This document shows, in pieces, positions 56,739-64,000 of a DNA stretch of 64,000 nucleotides. Positions within the stretch are counted from its first letter, which is position 1. Each line of letters begins with the position of its first letter. The position numbers and the translations under genes are program-made. The notes beneath the pieces are model-generated. The model searched no databases. It had not been told where the DNA came from and saw nothing but the letters and a program-made list of their open reading frames with translations. This stretch comes from Enterobacterales bacterium (GTDB lineage: Bacteria > Pseudomonadota > Gammaproteobacteria > Enterobacterales > Enterobacteriaceae), in contig JAATFX010000077.1 in NCBI GenBank assembly GCA_015654925.1, positions 1 to 64,000 on the forward strand. Direction: 5' to 3'.

Positions 56739-57704
56739 ATGACGCGCATTATCCTGCGGCGCCTGCTGCAAGCGGTGCCGCTGCTGCTCGGAGTGGTTAT
56801 CATCAATTTCGCGTTGATGAAATGCGTGCCCGGCAGCCTGCTGGACGTGATGACCGCCGAGCAGCAGGTCACCGATCCGGCGATGATCGATCGGCTGCGC
56901 GCGCTCTATGGACTGGATCAGCCGGCGTGGCTGCAATTGCTCAAGTATATCGGCGCGGTGGCCCGGCTGGATCTGGGTTTTTCCTACCGGCATAACCTGC
57001 CGGTGCTGGACGTGATCCTATCGCACCTGCCCGCCACGCTGCTGCTGATGCTGGCAAGCATCGCGGTGGCCCTGCTGGTGGGCGTCGGCGCGGGCGTGCT
57101 GGCCGCCATAAAAGTCAACAGCGCCTGGGATACGCTGATATCGGCGCTGGCGGTGCTTTGTTTCGCCGCGCCCGGTTTCTGGCTCGGCATCATGATGATT
57201 ATCCTGTTCTCGGTAAAACTCGGCTGGTTTCCGGTGGGGGGTATGGAAACCATCGGCGCGGATGAGCGGCCCTGGGGGAGGGCGCTGGATATCGCCCACC
57301 ATCTGGTGCTGCCGGCGCTGACCCTGGGCCTGTTTTACGCCGCCACCTACGCGCGGGTGATGCGCGCCTCGATGCTGGAAATCGCCCAGCTGGATTTTGT
57401 GCGCGCCGCCCGGGCCAGGGGCTTGAGCCGGCTGCGCGTGATAACCGGGCACATGATGCGCAATGCCCTGCTGCCGGTGGTGACCCTGTTCGGCCTGCAG
57501 CTCGGCACCGTGCTGGGCGGCAGCGTCGTGGTGGAATCCGTATTCAGCTGGCCCGGTATCGGCCAGGTCCTGTTTGACAGCGTGATGAGCCGCAATTTTC
57601 CGGTCGTCATGGGCGTACTGGTACTCAGCTCGCTGGTGGTGATCGTGGTGAATATCCTGGTGGACGTGGCGTATTCCCGCCTGGACCCGCGGATTGGGAG
57701 CTGA
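56739..57704 (+). CDS. ABC transporter permease (DppB type)
   Basis: First membrane subunit of the peptide-type importer (321 residues, six membrane segments). The EAA loop appears as DFVRAARARGLSRLRVITGHMMRNALLP. Start 56739 is chosen four bases after the binding-protein stop, where the family N-terminus (TRIILRRLLQAVPLLLGVV) begins; the frame from 56715 overlaps that gene. Three bases separate it from the second permease. Confidence 0.93.
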   Translation: MTRIILRRLLQAVPLLLGVVIINFALMKCVPGSLLDVMTAEQQVTDPAMIDRLRALYGLDQPAWLQLLKYIGAVARLDLGFSYRHNLPVLDVILSHLPATLLLMLASIAVALLVGVGAGVLAAIKVNSAWDTLISALAVLCFAAPGFWLGIMMIILFSVKLGWFPVGGMETIGADERPWGRALDIAHHLVLPALTLGLFYAATYARVMRASMLEIAQLDFVRAARARGLSRLRVITGHMMRNALLPVVTLFGLQLGTVLGGSVVVESVFSWPGIGQVLFDSVMSRNFPVVMGVLVLSSLVVIVVNILVDVAYSRLDPRIGS

Positions 57705-57707
57705 AAA

Positions 57708-58583
57708 ATGTCTGTTATCGTCCCCCTTTTGCCCGCCGCCGCGCCGCGCCTGGCGCTGCTGCGCCGGTTTTGCCGCCATCGCGGCGCGGTGTTTGGCGCG
57801 CTGATTGTGTTGATCATCGCGGCCGCCGCGCTGCTGGCCGGATGGTTTTATCCCATCGACCCCTTGCGCATCGTCGCCATGCCGGAGATTTGGCCCTTTA
57901 CCGATTGGCGTTATCCGCTGGGCACCGACTCCCTGGGCCGCGACATCATGGCGCTTATCGTGCACGGCGCGCGCGCCACCCTGCTTATCGGGCTGGTGGC
58001 CAGCCTGGTGGCCACCACGCTTGGCGTGGCGGTGGGCGCTGCAGCCGCCTGGTTCGGGGGCTGGATCGATGAAGTGTTGATGCGGGTTGCCGAGCTGTTC
58101 CAGATCATTCCCAACGTGGTGTTTGTGCTGACGGTGGTGGCGGTACTCGGCCCGCGGATAGAAAATATCATTATCGCCGTCGGACTGGTGTCCTGGCAGC
58201 CCATCGCCCGGCTGACCCGCGCCGAATTCCTGTCCTTCAAGGATCGCGAGTTCGTGCTCGCCTGCCGGGCCTGCGGCATGGGCAACCTGCGCATCGCCCT
58301 GGGCGAAATCCTGCCCAATGTCATGCCGCCGGTGATCGTGCTGTCGTCGCTGGTGGTTGCCGGGGCGATCCTCTACGAATCCGTGATCTCCTTCCTCGGC
58401 CTTGGCGATCCCAACCTGGCCAGCTGGGGCCGGTTGGTGGGGGAAGGGCGCACGCTTATCCGCTCATCGTGGTATATCTGCGCGGTGCCGGGCGTGGCGA
58501 TTATGCTGGCGGTGCTGGCGCTGAACCTGATTGGCGACGGGCTGAACGACGCCCTGAACCCGAAGCTGAGGGATCGCCTGTGA
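57708..58583 (+). CDS. ABC transporter permease (DppC type)
   Basis: Second membrane subunit (291 residues) of the importer. Family motifs are [26 protein letters not shown] and the EAA loop [25 protein letters not shown]. The start has GGGAGC upstream and the stop overlaps the GTG start of the ATPase gene. The arginine-rich N-terminus and following helix are normal for DppC-like proteins. Confidence 0.93.
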   Translation: MSVIVPLLPAAAPRLALLRRFCRHRGAVFGALIVLIIAAAALLAGWFYPIDPLRIVAMPEIWPFTDWRYPLGTDSLGRDIMALIVHGARATLLIGLVASLVATTLGVAVGAAAAWFGGWIDEVLMRVAELFQIIPNVVFVLTVVAVLGPRIENIIIAVGLVSWQPIARLTRAEFLSFKDREFVLACRACGMGNLRIALGEILPNVMPPVIVLSSLVVAGAILYESVISFLGLGDPNLASWGRLVGEGRTLIRSSWYICAVPGVAIMLAVLALNLIGDGLNDALNPKLRDRL

Positions 58584-59592
58584 GCAGCGTGCTGGAGGTG
58601 AACGACCTGAGCGTCGAACTGCGCGGTCGCCAGGGCAGCGTGACCGCGCTGGACGGCGTCTCCCTGACCCTGGCGGCCGGGGAAACCCTGGCGCTGGTGG
58701 GAGAGTCAGGTTGCGGGAAATCCCTGACCGCGCTGGCGCTGATGGGGCTGCTGCCCACGCCCCCGGCGCATTTGAGCGGCGGTGAAATCCGGTTTGAAGG
58801 GCAAAATCTGGTGGCCTTGGGCGAAAAGCGGATGCGGCGATTGCGCGGCAATCGGCTGGCGATGATTTTCCAGGACCCGATGAGCTCGCTTAATCCGGTG
58901 AAAACCGTCGGCGATCAATTGGGGGAGGTTTTGCGGGTGCATCTGGGCCTGTCGCGGCGCGAGGCCTGGCGCCGCGGCGTTGCGCTGTTGGAGCAGGTGC
59001 ATATTCCCGACCCGGCCAGGCGAATGGATGAATACCCGCATCGGTTATCGGGCGGCATGTCGCAGCGGGTGATGATCGCCATGGCCATCGCCTGTAAGCC
59101 GGCGATATTGATTGCCGACGAACCCACTACCGCCCTGGATGTGACCATCCAGGCGCAAATACTGGCGCTGCTGCGGGAGTTGCAGGCGGATACCGGCATG
59201 GCGCTGATGTTGATCACCCACGATTTGGGCGTGGTCGCCGCCATGGCCCAGCGCGTGGCGGTGATGTATGCCGGTAACATCGTCGAGGAAGCGTCGGTGC
59301 TGGAACTGTTCGACTATCCGCTGCATCCCTATACGCAGGGGCTGTTACGCGCCACGCCGACCGCGGGGCGGCCGGATGAGCGGCTGGTGGATATCCCGGG
59401 ACGGGTGCCGGCCCTGGCGGAATTACCCGCGGGCTGCGCCTTTGCGGCGCGCTGCCCGCACGCAACGCCCGAGTGCGCGCGGCTGCGGCCAGGGCTGGCG
59501 CCCCTGCGCCCGGCGCATCAGGTTGCCTGCCTGGTGGCGCAAGCCCAGGCGCAGGCCGCGCCGCCCCGTTTGGCCAACGGGAGCTGGCGCCG

Positions 59593-59596
<4 letters not shown>
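58580..59596 (+). CDS. ABC transporter ATPase (DppD type)
   Basis: ATP-binding subunit (338 residues) with Walker A GESGCGKS at about residue 37, Q-loop [12 protein letters not shown], signature LSGGMSQRV and Walker [12 protein letters not shown]. The C-terminal oligopeptide/dipeptide domain has cysteines ([14 protein letters not shown]) that in relatives bind an iron-sulfur cluster. Start is GTG at 58580, overlapping the permease stop; the longer frame has no homology. The signature reads GGMSQR instead of the usual GGQRQR-like form. Overlaps the next ATPase by ATGA. Confidence 0.93.
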
Positions 59597-60573
<977 letters not shown>

Positions 60574-60583
60574 AGGAGTATCA

Positions 60584-62131
60584 ATGAACCTGAATCTTGG
60601 CGATCTTATCGATCGCAGCGGTGATTTACGGCGCGAGGCCATAATCGACCTGCGCGACGTCCACCGGCCGCGCCACTGGAGCCATGGCCAGGTTGACGAG
60701 CTGGCCGGCGGCGTGGCCCGCTACCTTAGCGATCTTGGCCTGCCGCGGGGCAGCACCGTCGCCATCGCCTCCCTTAACCGCGCCGAATATATCGCCGCCT
60801 ATTTCGGTATCATGCGGGCGGGGCTGGTGGCGGTGCCGCTCAATATCAAGGTACCGCTCGACACCCTGGAATATTTGTTGGCCGACGCGCAAATTCGCCT
60901 GGCGTTCGTGGACGGTGAGCGCCATGAAATTTTGCAAGGCAAACTGCCGCTGGTGAACTTTGACGGGAACGGCGCGGAAGGATTCCGGCAATGCATCACG
61001 CCGCAGGCTTTCGACACGGTGTGGTCCCGGCCGGAAGAGGTGGCGATGATACTTTATACGTCCGGCTCAACCGGCCGGCCGAAAGGGGTGCCGCTGACCC
61101 ACCAGGGGCAGCTGTGGGCGCTGGAGGCCACGCGCAGCGGCGGCGTGGAGCCGGACGCGCCGCAGGCCCGTTATCTGCTGGCGCAGCCGTTGTTTCACAT
61201 GAACGGTTTATTTCTCACCAAACGGGTATTTGCGGTTAATGGCTTGCTGGTGGTTCTGCCGGCCTTTGACGCCCAGCGCTATGCGGCCGCACTGGCCGAT
61301 TACGGCATCAATATCGTCACCGCCGTGCCGACCATGTTCGCCCGGCTGTTGCGCGATCCGCGCCTGCTGGCCGGGCGGGATTTCTCCGCCCTGAACCGCC
61401 TGATGCTGGGGTCCGCCCCCATGTCGCTATCGTTGTTCAATCGTATCCAGCAGGCGTTTCCCGCGGCGACCATCACCCACGGTTATGGCACCACCGAGGC
61501 GGGGCCGGCGGTGTTCGGTCCCCATCCCGACGGGCTGCCCACTCCGCCGCTGGCGCTGGGCTATCCGCTCGCGGCGGGGGAGGTGAAGCTGGTGGACGGG
61601 GAAACGGCAAACGACGGCGTGCTATGCATGCGCAACCCGGCGGTGACCCCGGGTTATCTCGGCCTACCGGAAAAAAGCGCCCAGGCGTTCCGGGAGGGCT
61701 GGTATTACAGCGGCGATGTCATGCGCCGCGATGAACAGGGGTTTTATTATTTTACCGGCCGCGCGGACGACATGTTCGTTTGCTCCGGCGAGAATATTTT
61801 TCCGGTGGAGGTGGAAAAAACGCTCGAATCCCACCCCCAGGTGCGCCAGGCCTGCGTGGTGCCGTTGCCGGATGAGGAGCGCAGCCAGGTGCCGGTGGCT
61901 TTTGTGGTGTTGCAGCCCGACAGCGACCTGAGCCCGGACGCATTAAAGCAGCATGCCCTTGAGCATGGCCCGGCCTACCAGCACCCGCGGCGGATCGCCT
62001 TCCTGGCCGAATTGCCCTGGGCGGGCACCAATAAAGTGGACCGCCATGCGCTCGCCGCGCTGGCGCGAACGCTGGAAGCGCGCCGGGACTGGAACAATCC
62101 GCTGCTGACGACGGAGCCGGACCATGCCTAG
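60584..62131 (+). CDS. Acyl-CoA synthetase / AMP-dependent ligase
   Basis: ANL-superfamily adenylating enzyme (515 residues) expected to activate a carboxylic acid as acyl-AMP and then acyl-CoA. ATP loop [17 protein letters not shown] is at about residues 157-173, HGYGTTEAGPAVFG and GWYYSGDVMRRDEQG follow, and the catalytic Lys is in WAGTNKVDRHAL. No carrier or condensation domain. The start 60584 has AAGGAG five bases upstream. It overlaps the SDR gene by 8 bases. Substrate unknown; aromatic or medium-chain acids are typical for this group. Confidence 0.9.
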   Translation: MNLNLGDLIDRSGDLRREAIIDLRDVHRPRHWSHGQVDELAGGVARYLSDLGLPRGSTVAIASLNRAEYIAAYFGIMRAGLVAVPLNIKVPLDTLEYLLADAQIRLAFVDGERHEILQGKLPLVNFDGNGAEGFRQCITPQAFDTVWSRPEEVAMILYTSGSTGRPKGVPLTHQGQLWALEATRSGGVEPDAPQARYLLAQPLFHMNGLFLTKRVFAVNGLLVVLPAFDAQRYAAALADYGINIVTAVPTMFARLLRDPRLLAGRDFSALNRLMLGSAPMSLSLFNRIQQAFPAATITHGYGTTEAGPAVFGPHPDGLPTPPLALGYPLAAGEVKLVDGETANDGVLCMRNPAVTPGYLGLPEKSAQAFREGWYYSGDVMRRDEQGFYYFTGRADDMFVCSGENIFPVEVEKTLESHPQVRQACVVPLPDEERSQVPVAFVVLQPDSDLSPDALKQHALEHGPAYQHPRRIAFLAELPWAGTNKVDRHALAALARTLEARRDWNNPLLTTEPDHA

Positions 62132-62873
62132 AATAGCCCTGGTTACCGGCGCCAGCCGCGGCATCGGCCGGGCCATCGCCCTGGCCCTGGCCCGCCAGGG
62201 CGTGGCGGTGGCGGTGCATTATCGCCAGGCGCGCCAGGAAGCGGAGCGCGTAGTCGAGGAGATTGAACGCGCGGGCGGCCGCGCCTTTATCCTGCAGGCG
62301 TCGCTGGATGAGAGCGCGGGGGCGCAGTTGCTGATAGACCGGCTGCAAACCGAGTTGACCCGGCTTTTCGGTTCGCCGCGCTTTGATATCCTGGTCAATA
62401 ACGCCGGGCAGGGCGGACGGGCGGCCATCGCGGAGGTTACGCCGCAGCGGCTGGCCGACACGCTGCAGGTCAATTTTATTTCGCCCTTTTTCCTTATTCA
62501 GCACGCTATCCCGCTGCTGCGGGACGGCGGGCGGATAATCAATATTTCTTCCATGAGCACCCGGGCCGCCTTCCCGGAAATGGCGGCCTATGCGCCCTCC
62601 AAGGCGGCGCTGGAAAGTCTCGGCGTATTGCTGGCGGCTGAACTGGGCGGCCGGGCCATCACGGTTAATGCGGTATTGCCGGGCGCGACCGCCACGGCGA
62701 TGAACCCGCGCGCCGCCGATCCCCAGTCCGCGGCGGTGATTAGCCAAGGCGTGGCGCTGGGCCGGGTGGGCCAGCCGGAAGATATCGCGCAGGTGGTGGC
62801 GTTTCTGGCCGGCGAGGGCGGCCGCTGGATAACCGGCCAGCGCATCGACGCCAGCGGCGGCCAGCGATTGTAG
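62124..62873 (+). CDS. Short-chain dehydrogenase/reductase (FabG-like)
   Basis: A 249-residue SDR with VTGASRGIGRAIALAL at about residues 7-22, NNAGQGGRAA, Tyr/Lys in AYAPSKAAL and the C-terminal GEGGRWITGQRIDASGG. FabG-like 3-oxoacyl or alcohol oxidation is suggested. It is the last gene of the operon, ending 28 bases from the convergent amidohydrolase gene. No clear terminator is visible in the gap. Confidence 0.9.
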   Translation: MPRIALVTGASRGIGRAIALALARQGVAVAVHYRQARQEAERVVEEIERAGGRAFILQASLDESAGAQLLIDRLQTELTRLFGSPRFDILVNNAGQGGRAAIAEVTPQRLADTLQVNFISPFFLIQHAIPLLRDGGRIINISSMSTRAAFPEMAAYAPSKAALESLGVLLAAELGGRAITVNAVLPGATATAMNPRAADPQSAAVISQGVALGRVGQPEDIAQVVAFLAGEGGRWITGQRIDASGGQRL

Positions 62874-62901
62874 CCGGCCGCGCGGCACCGCTTCCCGGCG
62901 G

Positions 62902-64000
62902 TCAGCGCCGCAGCGTATGCAGCGTCTCTTGCGCCAGGCGCGCGAAGTAGCGCGCCGCCGGGGCGATTAACGCTTCCGACGGATCGAAACGCGGATGATG
63001 CAGGCCGAAGGCGCTGGCCGAGCCGATATTGACAAAGGCGCCGGGCAAATGATGCAGATAAAAGGCAAAGTCCTCGCCGCCCATCAGCGGCGGCAGGTCA
63101 TGCACCCGATAACCCTCCCTGGCCGCGACATCTTTGGTGTAATCCGCCCATTCGGCGCTGTTCACCAGCACCGGGGGGCCTGCGTGCCAGCGCAGCTCGG
63201 CGCGGGCGCCGAAGCCGGCGGCGATATGTTCAATCAGGCGGGTTATTTTTTCCGGTACCAGGGCGCGGACCGCGGTATTGTGGGTGCGCACCGTTCCCTC
63301 AAGCTCCACCTGCTGCGGCAGCACGTTCCAGGTATTACCGCCGTTGATGCGCGTGACGCTTAACACCACCGAGTCCAAGGCGCTAAAGGCGCGGCTGGGC
63401 AAGGTTTGCAATGCTGTGATGATATGGGCGGCCAGCACGATACTGTCGACACCCTCCTCGGGACGGGCGGCATGGGCGCCTTTCCCGTTAATCAGGATTT
63501 CAAAGCGGTCCACGTTGGCATGCAGCGGCCCGGAACGGGTGCCGAATTCACCCACCGGCAAATCGGGGGCGTTATGGCCGCCGAAAATCACGCTCACGCC
63601 CTCCAGTGCGCCGGCGTCGATTAATTGCCGGGCGCCGTCGAAGGTTTCCTCGGCCGGCTGGAACAGTACCCTGACTTTACCGGCCAGGCCGGCCTCCCGC
63701 TCTTTAAGCAGCAGCGCGGCGCCCAGCATAATCGAGGTATGGATATCATGGCCGCAGGCATGCATGACGCCGGGGTTGCGTGAATTGAACGGCCGGTCCG
63801 ATTGTTCATCGATGGGCAGGGCGTCAATATCGGCGCGCAAAGCGATGGTCGGCCCGTCGCCCCGGCCGATTTCCGCGACCACGCCGGTTTTCAGCGCGAG
63901 CGGCAGAATAGGGATGCCCGCCTCGCTCAGCCATTGCCTGATTTTTTGTGTCGTCTGGAATTCGTGATTGGATAATTCAGGGTATTGATGTAACTCCCTG
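62902..64000 (-). CDS. M20D amidohydrolase (HipO/IAA-amino-acid-hydrolase-like), partial
   Basis: Metal-dependent amidohydrolase whose N-terminus lies beyond the window; reading continues in frame to base 64000 (HQYPELSNHEFQTTQ). Metal motifs: RADIDALPIDE, MHACGHDIHTSIMLG, FQPAEET and the late GGEDFAFYLHHLPG. Related enzymes cleave N-acyl amino acids, hippurate or auxin-amino acid conjugates. It is convergent with the ten-gene operon and may be functionally linked, releasing the acid that the ligase activates; that link is inference. About 366 residues are visible. Confidence 0.9.
   Translation of the reverse strand, partial: RELHQYPELSNHEFQTTQKIRQWLSEAGIPILPLALKTGVVAEIGRGDGPTIALRADIDALPIDEQSDRPFNSRNPGVMHACGHDIHTSIMLGAALLLKEREAGLAGKVRVLFQPAEETFDGARQLIDAGALEGVSVIFGGHNAPDLPVGEFGTRSGPLHANVDRFEILINGKGAHAARPEEGVDSIVLAAHIITALQTLPSRAFSALDSVVLSVTRINGGNTWNVLPQQVELEGTVRTHNTAVRALVPEKITRLIEHIAAGFGARAELRWHAGPPVLVNSAEWADYTKDVAAREGYRVHDLPPLMGGEDFAFYLHHLPGAFVNIGSASAFGLHHPRFDPSEALIAPAARYFARLAQETLHTLRR

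Overview
The window looks like a chromosomal segment of a GC-rich Enterobacterales bacterium. The enterobactin genes, FhuE, YncE, YfaZ, MarT/FidL and RhiT/RhiN all resemble enterobacterial versions. Joint carriage of pectin (rhiTN), alginate and gluconate functions, together with scattered gene decay, would suit a plant- or insect-associated Pectobacteriaceae/Sodalis-type organism. That placement is inference. I see no rRNA, tRNA, IS element, phage gene or CRISPR array.

Layout. 0-2.1 kb: a class A acid phosphatase and a YncE-like beta-propeller lipoprotein. 2.3-15 kb: a compact, apparently Fur-controlled catecholate siderophore locus (ybdZ-entF-entS, then entC-E-B-A-H) ending at a shared terminator that faces fhuE. 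fes, fepA, fepBDGC and entD are absent here. 15.3-18 kb: a marT-fidL-type membrane regulator pair and an AI-2E-family permease. 17.8-21.7 kb: a CutC-like glycyl radical enzyme, its activase and two SMR transporters in one overlapping operon. 21.8-25.3 kb: a YfaZ-like outer membrane protein, a tautomerase with a YbfB-type MFS protein, and a divergent LysR regulator. 25.3-31.4 kb: an aldehyde dehydrogenase/GMC oxidoreductase/NCS1 permease operon with a LysR gene on its far side.

31.7-37.7 kb: a catabolic operon of unknown substrate (flavin monooxygenase, RidA family, DUF1028, M20 deacylase). Its distal part is broken: an enolase-superfamily remnant, a two-domain ABC ATPase with a nonsense codon and a frameshift, and an SDR remnant. 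38-44.5 kb: an alginate-use locus (SSS symporter, shortened alginate lyase, PL17 oligoalginate lyase, DEH-reductase-like SDR, GntR regulator). 44.6-48.2 kb: a DJ-1/PfpI protein and rhiT-rhiN for unsaturated rhamnogalacturonides. 48.7-52.6 kb: the three-subunit membrane gluconate 2-dehydrogenase with a strong terminator. 52.8-62.9 kb: a tightly coupled ten-gene operon (VOC protein, quinone oxidoreductase-like enzyme, PaaI thioesterase, five-gene peptide-type ABC importer, acyl-CoA ligase, SDR), converging on a partial M20 amidohydrolase at the window end.

The most attractive candidate for an undescribed system is this last operon. Its genes fit uptake and CoA-dependent processing of an acyl or peptide-conjugated compound, but the substrate cannot be read from the sequence. 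Second is the glycyl radical enzyme/SMR operon, which has no microcompartment genes beside it.
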